From contig JAQGIE010000075.1 of the NCBI GenBank assembly GCA_028291365.1, positions 1-42,098 of the forward strand: a DNA stretch of 42,098 nucleotides, in the 5' to 3' direction. The notes beneath the pieces were generated by a model. It did not search any database and had not been told where the DNA came from. It saw nothing but the letters and a program-made list of their open reading frames with translations. Numbering within the stretch: position 1 is the first letter of the stretch; each line of letters begins with the position of its first letter. This DNA comes from Rhodospirillales bacterium (lineage in GTDB: Bacteria > Pseudomonadota > Alphaproteobacteria > BOG-932 > Roseiterribacteraceae). Made by a program: the position numbers and the translations under genes. Below are positions 33,795-42,098 of this stretch, in pieces.

Positions 33795-33817
33795 GGCCGC
33801 GTTCGCTTGACGCGGCC
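33795..33817 (+). terminator. Hairpin GGCCGCG/CGCGGCC before the isochorismatase-like gene
   Basis: A 7-bp stem with a 9-base loop lies between the tail-anchored hypothetical gene and the amidohydrolase operon. The stem is followed by CTC rather than a T tract, so termination is plausible but not certain. Confidence 0.35.
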
Positions 33818-33843
33818 CTCATGCCGCGGCTTCGATCGCGCGC

Positions 33844-34509
33844 ATGGAATTATCCGACAAAACACCGCGCCAGTATTTCGAAGAAATCCGCGCGCGCCCG
33901 GCGCGCGCCAAGTTCGGCTTCGGCGCGCGTCCGGCGCTGATCAATATCGACCTGCAGAAGGCCTATACCTGCGTCGGCGAGTTCGCGACCGCGTATGAGA
34001 CCGATCCGAAGCAGATCGAGTACGTCAACGAACTCGCCGATCTGTTCCGCGCCAAAGACCTGCCGGTGGTCTGGACCTATGTCGCCTACATGGAAACCGC
34101 GGCCGACGCGGGGGTGTGGGGCACCCGCACCAACACGCCGGACAGTTTGCAGAACATCAAGGTGGGCAGCCGCCGGAGCGAGTTCGACGACCGGCTGCGC
34201 ATCGACCGCGTGCGCGACGCGATCTTCAACAAGCGCATGGCCTCCGCCTTTCACGAGACCAATCTGCAATCGCTGCTGGTGTGGCACAAAGTCGACACGG
34301 TGGTGGTCACCGGCGGTTCGACTTCGGGCTGCGTGCGCGCCACCGTGGTCGACTCGCTGTCGCGCGGTTATCGGACCATCGTTCCGGAGGAGTGCGTCGC
34401 CGACAAGCACGAGATCCCGCATTTCGCCAATCTCTCCGACATGCTGCTGAAATACGCCGACGTCGAATCCATTGCCTTCGTGCGTGAGCAGCTGGCCAAG
34501 CTGCCATGA
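33844..34509 (+). CDS. Isochorismatase-fold cysteine hydrolase (amidohydrolase-like)
   Basis: Protein of 221 residues with the complete catalytic triad of the family: Asp36 in NIDLQKAY, Lys130 in FNKRMASAF and Cys163 in GGSTSGCVRATVVDSLSRGY. This form (TSGCVRATVVD, with KRMASAF) resembles N-carbamoylsarcosine and maleamate amidohydrolases, which release ammonia from a carboxy-amide, more than true isochorismatases. It is the first gene of an operon with a MAPEG protein and two deacetylase-fold hydrolases, linked by 4-base overlaps. ATG at 33844. Substrate unknown; a half-amide produced by the downstream hydrolases is a reasonable guess. Confidence 0.88.
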   Translation: MELSDKTPRQYFEEIRARPARAKFGFGARPALINIDLQKAYTCVGEFATAYETDPKQIEYVNELADLFRAKDLPVVWTYVAYMETAADAGVWGTRTNTPDSLQNIKVGSRRSEFDDRLRIDRVRDAIFNKRMASAFHETNLQSLLVWHKVDTVVVTGGSTSGCVRATVVDSLSRGYRTIVPEECVADKHEIPHFANLSDMLLKYADVESIAFVREQLAKLP

Positions 34510-34943
34510 ACAAGATCGCGCTGGTCTGGCCCGCCGCCGCACTGGCGCTGCTGACGTTCATCACGCTGGTCGTCGTCGGCCTGCGTCGTTCGAACGCGGT
34601 GAAAAGCGGCAAGCTGCCCGTCGACTATTTTCGCACCTATCAGGGCGCCGAGCCGCCCGACGACGCCGTGCAGGCGGCGCGTCACTACGAGAATTTGTTC
34701 GAACTGCCGGTGCTGTTCTACGCGCTGGTCGCGATCCTGATCGCGATTCCGTTCTTCGATGTCGTTTTGCTGGCGCTCGGCTGGGCCTTCGTGCTGATGC
34801 GCTACGCGCACGCGACGGTGCATCTCGGCAGCAACAATGTCCGGCTGCGCTTTCGCACCTTCACCGCCGGCGCTGCACTGCTGCTCGCGATGTGGGTCTA
34901 CGCAGCAGTGAAGCTGATGCTGCGCGGAGCGCCGTTGCTGTGA
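34506..34943 (+). CDS. MAPEG family membrane protein
   Basis: Protein of 145 residues with four transmembrane helices and the MAPEG pattern: an early helix (ALVWPAAALALLTFITLVVVG), then ARHYENLFELPVLFYALV, the family's core with Asn and Glu, then a RYAHATVHLGSNNVRLRFRTF loop, read in part. Eukaryotic members act in glutathione and eicosanoid metabolism; bacterial ones are mostly uncharacterised. ATG at 34506 overlaps the isochorismatase-like stop (ATGA), and its own stop overlaps the next GTG (GTGA). So it is made together with soluble hydrolases, an unusual combination. Confidence 0.88.
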   Translation: MNKIALVWPAAALALLTFITLVVVGLRRSNAVKSGKLPVDYFRTYQGAEPPDDAVQAARHYENLFELPVLFYALVAILIAIPFFDVVLLALGWAFVLMRYAHATVHLGSNNVRLRFRTFTAGAALLLAMWVYAAVKLMLRGAPLL

Positions 34944-35851
34944 AGGACGATCCCGGCCTGTACGACTACTGGCCCTATCGCGACCGGCCCAAAATCGAAT
35001 GGCCGGGCGGCAAGCGGCTGGCCTTCTGGGTGGCGCCCAACATCGAGTTCTACGAACTCGACCCGCCGCTCAACCCGCAGCGAAAAGCGTGGCCGAAACC
35101 GTACCCGGACCTGGTGCCGTACAGTTTTCGCGACTACGGCAACCGCGTCGGCCATTGGCGCATGATGGAACTGCTCGACCGCCACAAGATTCGCGGATCG
35201 GTGTCGTTGTCGGTGGCGCTGATCGACCACCATCCCGAGATCATCCAGGCCTGCGTCGAGCGCGAGTGGGAATTCTTCAGCCACGGCATCTACAACACGC
35301 GCTACTGCTACGACATGGACGAGGCGCAGGAGCGCGCCATCATCGAAGACTCGATCGAGACCGTGCAGCGCGCCACCGGGCAGCGTATTTCCGGCTGGCT
35401 GGCACCGGCGCTGACCCATACCGAACGCACCATGGACCTGCTGGCCGAATACGGCCTGACCTATACGTGCGACCTGTTCCATGACGATCAGCCGACGCCG
35501 GTGAAGGTGGCGGGCGGGCGCCGCTTCTGTTCGGTGCCGTACTCGCTCGAGATGAACGACTCGATCACCTTCAACGTGCAGAACATCACCCCGCGCCGCT
35601 ATGTCGAGATCCTCAAGGCGAATTTCGATCGGCTCTACGAAGAGGGTGCGGAAAGCGGCACGGTCATGTGCATTCCGCTGCACGCCTATCTGATCGGCCA
35701 GCCCTACCGGCTCGAACCGTTCGCCGAAGCGCTCGACTACATCACCGGCCATGACGGCGTCTGGGTGACCACCGGGCGCGAGATCGCGCAGCACTGGCTG
35801 GCGAACTACTACGACAAAGCCGTGGCCGACATTGCGGCGAAAGCGGCGTGA
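34940..35851 (+). CDS. Polysaccharide deacetylase-fold hydrolase, PuuE-like, first paralogue
   Basis: Protein of 303 residues with the NodB-like barrel of the PuuE (allantoinase/imidase-type) branch. Typical segments are WPGGKRLAFWVAPNIEFYELD, SFRDYGNRVGHWRMMELLDRH, WEFFSHGIYN, GWLAPALTHTERTMDLLAEYGL and the final region CIPLHAYLIGQPYR. The Asp-Asp metal motif of true deacetylases (TFDDG) is absent, so cleavage of cyclic amide or ureide bonds is more likely than sugar deacetylation. The GTG at 34940 overlaps the MAPEG stop (GTGA). A frame opening at 34472 is out of register with real genes upstream. It overlaps the second paralogue. Confidence 0.86.
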   Translation: MKDDPGLYDYWPYRDRPKIEWPGGKRLAFWVAPNIEFYELDPPLNPQRKAWPKPYPDLVPYSFRDYGNRVGHWRMMELLDRHKIRGSVSLSVALIDHHPEIIQACVEREWEFFSHGIYNTRYCYDMDEAQERAIIEDSIETVQRATGQRISGWLAPALTHTERTMDLLAEYGLTYTCDLFHDDQPTPVKVAGGRRFCSVPYSLEMNDSITFNVQNITPRRYVEILKANFDRLYEEGAESGTVMCIPLHAYLIGQPYRLEPFAEALDYITGHDGVWVTTGREIAQHWLANYYDKAVADIAAKAA

Positions 35852-36783
35852 TGGCGCTCGACCCGTCTTACCTTCGTTACGACAAACGCCGCTACGGCAT
35901 GGATCACGAGCGCTATGCGTGGTCGATGCTGGTCGACCGGCCCAAAGTGAACTGGCCGAACGGCGCGCGCATCGCGCTGTGGCTTTCGGTCCATCTCGAA
36001 TTCTTCCCGCTCAATCCCGAAGGCAAGCCGTTCAAGCTGCCCGGCGGCATGGTCACGCCCTATCCCGACCTGCGCCATTTCACCCTGCGCGACTATGGCA
36101 ATCGCGTCGGCGTGCAGCGGCTGCTGCGCCTGTTCGAGCGGTTGCGGCTGCGCGCATCGTTTCCGACCAACGCAGCGGTGGCGCTGCGCATGCCGTCGCT
36201 GCTGCGCGATCTTGCCGGGCACGAGCTGGTCGGGCACGGGCGCGACATGGACCATCCGCATTTCGGCGGCATGGAAGAAGGCGCCGAACGCAGTTTGATC
36301 GCCGAATCGCTGGCGGCGCTGCGCGGCGCCTCGGGCCAGAAGGTCGAAGGCTGGATCTCGCCCGGCAAAAGCGAGTCCGCAGCCACGCCCGAATTGCTGG
36401 TGGAGCACGGCGTGCGCTGGTTCGGCGACTGGATCAACGACGACATGCCCTATCGCTTCGAGACGGCGCGCGGTCCGTTGGTGGCGCTGCCGCATTCTCT
36501 CGAGCTCAGCGACCGGCAGATCCTGATCGACTATCGCCACGCCGAAACCGACTTCACCGACCAGCTGCTCGACCAGCATCGCTTCCTGGCGCGCGAGGCG
36601 GCGGCCACCGGGTCGGGCCGCGTGCTCGCGATCACGTTGCATCCGTGGGTGATCGGCCAGCCGCATCGCATCTTCGCGCTCGAACGCGCGCTCGAGGCGA
36701 TTCTGCGCGAGCCGGGTGTATGGAATGCGACCGGCGCCGAACTCTGCCAGTCCTGGGAAGCGCAGCAATCTCGCGCGCCTTGA
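35851..36783 (+). CDS. Polysaccharide deacetylase-fold hydrolase, PuuE-like, second paralogue
   Basis: Protein of 310 residues, clearly related to the gene before it: WPNGARIALWLSVHLEFFPL, TLRDYGNRVGVQRLLRLFERL, GWISPGKSESAATPELLVEHG, NDDMPY and ITLHPWVIGQPHR align with the matching segments of the first copy. They differ widely elsewhere, so this is an old duplication and the two may form a mixed complex or take different substrates. The ATG at 35851 shares one base with the first copy's stop; GTG at 35848 would add one residue. Last gene of the overlapping set; a cation transporter follows after 15 bases. Confidence 0.86.
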   Translation: MALDPSYLRYDKRRYGMDHERYAWSMLVDRPKVNWPNGARIALWLSVHLEFFPLNPEGKPFKLPGGMVTPYPDLRHFTLRDYGNRVGVQRLLRLFERLRLRASFPTNAAVALRMPSLLRDLAGHELVGHGRDMDHPHFGGMEEGAERSLIAESLAALRGASGQKVEGWISPGKSESAATPELLVEHGVRWFGDWINDDMPYRFETARGPLVALPHSLELSDRQILIDYRHAETDFTDQLLDQHRFLAREAAATGSGRVLAITLHPWVIGQPHRIFALERALEAILREPGVWNATGAELCQSWEAQQSRAP

Positions 36784-36798
36784 GGTAGATTGGGGGTC

Positions 36799-37743
36799 AT
36801 GTCGCACGACGCACACGCCCATTCCGATCACCAGCACGGCCACACGCACGATCATCCGCACCGCCATGATCAGGCGCCGGCGCGCTGGTCGGCGCGCTTC
36901 GCGCTCAGCGTGGTGCTCAATCTCGCGCTCGTCGCTGTCGAAACGGTCTACGGCGTGCTCGCCAATTCGTCGGCGCTGCTGGCCGATGCGGGTCACAATC
37001 TTTCCGACGTGCTGAGCCTGCTGCTCGCCTGGGGCGCCTCCTGGCTCGCGACAAGGCGGCCGACGGCGCGGCGAACGTACGGCCTGCGGCGCAGCTCGAT
37101 CCTCGCCGCCCTGCTCAACGCGGCCATTCTGTTCGCCGCCATCGGCGCCATCGCGATCGAAGCGCTGACCCGCTTCCACAATCCCGAACCGATCGCCACC
37201 ACCGAGGTCATGGTGGTCGCGGCGATCGGCATCGCGGTCAATCTCGGCACCGCCTTCCTGTTCCAGCACCATCACGGCGACCTCAATGTGCGCGGCGCCT
37301 TCCTGCACATGCTCGCCGATGCGGGCGTGTCGCTGGGCGTCCTGGTGGCCGCCTGGCTGGTCCAACGCACCGGCCTGCTGTGGATCGATCCGGCGGCCAG
37401 CCTGCTGATCGTGGTGGTGATCGCGGTGGGCACCTGGGGATTGCTGCGGGACTCGGTGTCGATGTCGCTCGACGCCGTGCCGCCCGGCATCGATGACGGC
37501 GCGGTCCGGCGCTATCTGGCCGATCTGCCCGGCGTGGTGCAGGTGCACGACCTGCATATCTGGGCGCTGTCGACGACCGAGACCGCGCTCACCGCACATC
37601 TGGTGCGGCCGGCCGCAACGCTCGACGACGCGTTCCTCGACGCGATCGCGCTCGAACTCAAACGGCGTTTCGCAATCCACCACGCGACGCTGCAGATCGA
37701 ATGCGGGGACAGCACGCATTTGTGCCCCCTACACCTGCACTAA
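36799..37743 (+). CDS. Cation diffusion facilitator, CzcD/ZitB-like
   Basis: Zn/Co/Cd-type exporter of 314 residues. A His-rich N-terminus (HDAHAHSDHQHGHTHDHPHRHD) probably binds metal. Helix 2 has ALLADAGHNLSDVLSLLLAWGA with the His-Asp pair, and helix 5 has HMLADAGVSLGVLVAAW. This is the HD-HD-like arrangement of zinc transporters, in contrast to the DD-HD FieF-like protein at 15459. The C-terminal domain has VHDLHIWALSTTETALTAHL, and the chain ends in CGDSTHLCPLHLH, possibly a further metal site. ATG at 36799 follows a GGGGG box. It is 15 bases after the hydrolase operon, so co-transcription is possible. Confidence 0.92.
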   Translation: MSHDAHAHSDHQHGHTHDHPHRHDQAPARWSARFALSVVLNLALVAVETVYGVLANSSALLADAGHNLSDVLSLLLAWGASWLATRRPTARRTYGLRRSSILAALLNAAILFAAIGAIAIEALTRFHNPEPIATTEVMVVAAIGIAVNLGTAFLFQHHHGDLNVRGAFLHMLADAGVSLGVLVAAWLVQRTGLLWIDPAASLLIVVVIAVGTWGLLRDSVSMSLDAVPPGIDDGAVRRYLADLPGVVQVHDLHIWALSTTETALTAHLVRPAATLDDAFLDAIALELKRRFAIHHATLQIECGDSTHLCPLHLH

Positions 37744-37819
37744 TCACAGACTTCGCCCCATCGTCGCCGTGTTCTGGCGCGTTAACTCTACGGAAGTGCA
37801 GTCACCGTAGCGTCGTGCC

Positions 37820-38950
37820 ATGGCGAACAAGGCCAGCGAATGGATTGTTGTTGGACGTGCCGCGCGCCGCGGTGCGGCCATCGCTTGCGGGCTGGTCGTG
37901 CTGACGACGGTTCTGCTGCGTACGCCGGCGCCCGCCGCCTCGCCCGATTCCACCTTCTTTCGTATCGGCGGCACCAAGGTCGAAGACGCGGCCTTCCGCT
38001 GGTCGGCGGCCCTCGCGGGGGTGGCGTCGCGTCCGCCGGGCCTGCCGGCGTGCGAGGTCGGCGGCACCTGCGGCATCCCCGGCGTGATCGCGGTGGCGCA
38101 GACATTCGACTCGTCGCAATCGGTGATCCGCGCCGTCAGCACGGGAAGCGTCGAATCCGGCATCGCCTCGGCCAACGTGGTGCAGACGTCGCGCTGCGAC
38201 GGCAAGTCGGCGGGCGATCTGCGCGTGCTGGCCAATCTCTATCGCGAGCAGCTGCATCTCGTTGCGCGCCGGGACGCGCATGTCGCGTCGCCCAACGATC
38301 TCGCCGGCAAGACCGTGATCGTCGGCGAGAAGGACAGCGCCGCCGAACTCGCCTCGCGCGCTTTGTTCGAGGCCGCCGGCATCGCCAAGAAGGTCAAGAT
38401 CCAGACCGCGAACTGGCCCGCCGCGCTCGATGCGCTGCAGACAGGCAAGGTGCAGGCGGCGATCTTTCTCGGACCCGCGCCCGACCCGCGCCTGGTCGAA
38501 GCGGCGCAGACCGACGAGTTGATGCTGGTGCCGATCACCGGCGGCACGGCGCAGAAGCTGATCAAGCCGGGCACCGTCTTCGCGCCCGAAGAGATTTCCG
38601 CCGATGCCTATCCCGGGCTCGGCGCCGCCAACACGGTCGCGCAGTTCGTACAATGGGTGGTGCGCGACCAGCTCGACCCCGCGCTCGCCTACAAGCTGAC
38701 CCAGGCGGCGTGGGCACCGGCCAATCACAAGCGGATCGTCGACATGGTGCAGCCGATCGCGGTGGCCGAACTCGGCACCGCCTGGACCGAAGTGCCCGCC
38801 CCGGTCGATGCCGGCGCCCGGCGCTACTACACTGAAAAAGGTGTACCGGGGAGCGAACTCGCCTGCCCGCAGGAGACGATCACGCCTTCCGCACCGCCAG
38901 CACCAGCGACCCCACCAGCACCGCCGCCCCGATCGCGTGTGCGATCGTAG
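37820..38950 (+). CDS. TAXI-family TRAP transporter solute-binding protein
   Basis: Periplasmic binding protein of 376 residues. A signal sequence (about residues 1-42, ending TPAPAASPDS) precedes FFRIGGTKVEDAAFRWSAALAG and the TAXI pattern TFDSSQSVIRAVSTGSVESGIASANVV, given in part. NLYREQLHLVARRDAHV and VIVGEKDSAAELASRALFEAAG follow. The fold is complete by about residue 345 (RRYYTEKG). The last ~25 residues are a Pro/Ala-rich tail that overlaps the convergent EamA gene for 71 bases. No TRAP membrane subunit is nearby, so it is an orphan. The ligand is unknown; some TAXI proteins bind glutamate or dicarboxylates. Confidence 0.87.
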   Translation: MANKASEWIVVGRAARRGAAIACGLVVLTTVLLRTPAPAASPDSTFFRIGGTKVEDAAFRWSAALAGVASRPPGLPACEVGGTCGIPGVIAVAQTFDSSQSVIRAVSTGSVESGIASANVVQTSRCDGKSAGDLRVLANLYREQLHLVARRDAHVASPNDLAGKTVIVGEKDSAAELASRALFEAAGIAKKVKIQTANWPAALDALQTGKVQAAIFLGPAPDPRLVEAAQTDELMLVPITGGTAQKLIKPGTVFAPEEISADAYPGLGAANTVAQFVQWVVRDQLDPALAYKLTQAAWAPANHKRIVDMVQPIAVAELGTAWTEVPAPVDAGARRYYTEKGVPGSELACPQETITPSAPPAPATPPAPPPRSRVRS

Positions 38951-39749
38951 GGCGCTCGCCAAGCGCGGCGATCCCGACCGTGACCGCGGTCAGCGGCATC
39001 AGCACGGTGAATAGTCCCGCCTTCGCCGCCGGTACCCGCACCGTGCCGCGATACCAGAGCCAGAAGCCGAAGACGCTCGCCATCAGCGCGTAGGCGATCA
39101 GCAGCAGCCAGACCGACATGTCGATCGCGCCGAGATGCACGCTGCCGAACGCGAGCGGTGCAAAGGGCAGGAACAGCGCCAGCCCGACCAGATTGGCCCA
39201 CATCGTCGCGTGCAGCGGTTCGACCCGGCCGGCGAGCTGCTTGGCGTAGATCGTGTAGAGCGCCTCGAACAGCACCGCCAACAACACCAGCGCGTCACCC
39301 AGCAGCGAATTTTCGGTGGCGCCTTGCGCGCCGGCGATTTCGAGCAGCGCCACGCCCGCGATCGCCAACATCACCGCGATGCGCGTCGAAACCGCGATGC
39401 GTTCGCCCAACATGCGCCAGGCAAGCAGCGCGATCATCGCGGGCAAGGTGCTGGTGATCAGCCCGGCTTCGATGGCGCCGGTGCGCTGCAGACCGGCAAG
39501 CAGCGCCAGGTTGAACAGGAAATTGCCGAACAGGACCTGCAGCAGCAACGGCCGCCAGGTATCGCGCGGCGGCGGTCGCAGTGACCGCCCGGTCGCGGCG
39601 ACCCATCCGACCAACGTCACCGACGCGATCACCTGACGCAGCGTCACCAGGACCAGCAGCGGAAACAGCGCCAGCAGCGGCTTGGCGAGCGCCACCACCG
39701 CGCCGACCATCGCCATGGCCAGCGCCAGCTGCGCGTAGCTGAAGATCAC
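38880..39749 (-). CDS. EamA/DMT-superfamily transporter
   Basis: Ten-helix inner-membrane carrier of 289 residues made of two EamA repeats. The first repeat shows AGLQRTGAIEAGLITSTLPAMIALLAWRMLGER, read in pieces, with the typical GER end. The second shows VFGFWLWYRGTVRVPAAKAGLF, then LMPLTAVTVGIAALGERPT. Members export amino acids, metabolites or drugs; no substrate can be assigned. The GTG at 39749 overlaps the HAD phosphatase stop as GTGA. Upstream extension runs through that gene and antisense to ettA, and is not real. Its 3' end overlaps the TAXI gene on the other strand. Confidence 0.88.
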   Translation of the reverse strand: MIFSYAQLALAMAMVGAVVALAKPLLALFPLLVLVTLRQVIASVTLVGWVAATGRSLRPPPRDTWRPLLLQVLFGNFLFNLALLAGLQRTGAIEAGLITSTLPAMIALLAWRMLGERIAVSTRIAVMLAIAGVALLEIAGAQGATENSLLGDALVLLAVLFEALYTIYAKQLAGRVEPLHATMWANLVGLALFLPFAPLAFGSVHLGAIDMSVWLLLIAYALMASVFGFWLWYRGTVRVPAAKAGLFTVLMPLTAVTVGIAALGERPTIAHAIGAAVLVGSLVLAVRKA

Positions 39750-40418
39750 CGGATGACGATCGCGTGATCGACCAAGGTGAGCATCGGCAGATCGTGCGGC
39801 GCATTGCCATAGCCCCACCGCTCGCCGAATGGACCGTGGGCCGCGATCCAGGCCTCGAGGCGCGCACGCTTGGCGGCGCGGACCGGGTTGGGTGCCAGCA
39901 GCCGGCCGGTGAGGCGTCCATCCGCTTCTTCCAGCTCGGCGCCCAGAATCGCGTCGACCGGCAGATGCGCCAGCAGCGCGGGCAGGTAGATCGACGGCGC
40001 GCCGGTGATGACGACGACACGGTGCCCGAGTGCGGCATGCGCACGCAGCGCATCGACCACCGGCGCGCGCCAGCGGATCGTCTCCCGCACGCTTGCGCCG
40101 GCTTGCGCGGCGCGGCCGGCCTCGATTCCCGCAACATTGGCGAGGAAGGCGCATTTGACGCGGCCGCGCCAATCGGCGGCCATCGCGTCCGGCTTGCGCA
40201 GCCGGCCGAAGGCGCGGGCAAAGGCGGCGCTGGCCCGGGTCCGGCCGATCAACGCCGCGATCCACCAGAACAGCGTGTCGCCCCGCGTCAGCGTGCCGTC
40301 GAGGTCGAACAGCGCCAGGCTCCCATCTTGGCCTGAACGTTGCGGCGAAAGCTTCGCCTGGGCTACAGACGGGGCCTTCTCCGCCCGGTTTTCCCCGCTC
40401 GCCGCAAAAGGTCCGTTC

Positions 40419-40420
<2 letters not shown>
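39746..40420 (-). CDS. HAD-superfamily phosphatase (HAD-IB, SerB-like)
   Basis: Haloacid dehalogenase-type hydrolase of 224 residues. Motif I is [14 protein letters not shown] (nucleophile Asp of DLDGT) at about residue 36. Motif II is [19 protein letters not shown]. Motif IV is [13 protein letters not shown], where the usual first Asp is Asn. The [10 protein letters not shown] region supplies the Lys/Arg contact. The substrate is unknown. The only usual start is ATG at 40420, which gives about 35 extra residues before motif I and overlaps the ettA start codon on the other strand. A CTG at 40318 directly before motif I is an alternative. It overlaps the EamA gene as GTGA. Confidence 0.82.

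Positions 40421-42098
<1,678 letters not shown>

Noticed and set aside
35809-37719. A long minus-strand frame opposite the second deacetylase-fold gene and the cation transporter
   Set aside because: Antisense of two recognisable genes; His/Gln/Arg-rich with no family match.
37788-37810. CTACGG/CCGTAG inverted repeat before the TAXI gene
   Set aside because: A 6-bp stem with an 11-base loop is weak and could be chance; no operator family is recognised.

Overview
The window reads as a chromosomal segment of a GC-rich alphaproteobacterium. The evidence is uniformly high third-position GC, the gene sets sdhC-sdhD-sdhA-sdhB, pdxH/17-kDa lipoprotein/fabI/aroC and xseB-ispA-dxs...tlyA, a homospermidine synthase, a bactofilin and a DUF2244 gene beside nth. 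A Rhodospirillales- or Hyphomicrobiales-like host is the best guess, but that is inference. I found no tRNA, rRNA, CRISPR array, transposase, phage gene or replication origin.

Layout. 1-4326 (+): the end of an ABC exporter ATPase, its double-FtsX permease, then a CbpA/CbpM co-chaperone pair. 4352-6282 (-): OsmC-like peroxidase, Ada-type alkyltransferase, DUF2244 membrane protein. 6303-7091 (+): nth. 7117-10067 (-): a 47-residue lipoprotein, a bactofilin, an EI24-type membrane protein that seems to lack a normal start codon, and homospermidine synthase. 10308-10516 (+): a 29-residue membrane peptide followed by four consecutive hairpins. 10625-11890 (+): MFS transporter. 11944-15363 (-): the four succinate dehydrogenase genes. 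15459-16962 (-): FieF-like cation transporter and pdxH. 17093-21410 (+): 17-kDa-type lipoprotein, fabI, aroC, sppA. 21430-28390 (-): the isoprenoid run xseB-ispA-dxs, then a hybrid kinase and response regulator placed between dxs and tlyA. 28693-29919 (-): glutaryl-CoA dehydrogenase. 30009-36783 (+): an accessory metabolic region. 36799-38950 (+): cation transporter and an orphan TAXI binding protein. 38880-40420 (-): EamA transporter and HAD phosphatase. 40419-42098 (+): ettA.

The region most likely to hold something undescribed is 30009-36783. It combines an aconitase-superfamily dehydratase (LeuC-like plus LeuD-like subunits), an isocitrate lyase/PEP mutase-family lyase, an isochorismatase-fold amidohydrolase and two tandem PuuE-like deacetylase-fold hydrolases, mostly joined by 4-base stop/start overlaps. 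Ring opening of a cyclic imide, deamidation, hydration and C-C cleavage would be a coherent route through these enzymes; this is a hypothesis. The same region contains a 116-bp element with terminal inverted repeats that supplies the last ~39 codons of the LeuC-like gene, and the truncated remnant of a VOC-family gene.

Other points of interest are a terminator of the bactofilin operon buried in the 3' end of nth, a perfectly duplicated Shine-Dalgarno segment before the 29-residue peptide, and divergent start codons shared by ettA and the HAD gene.
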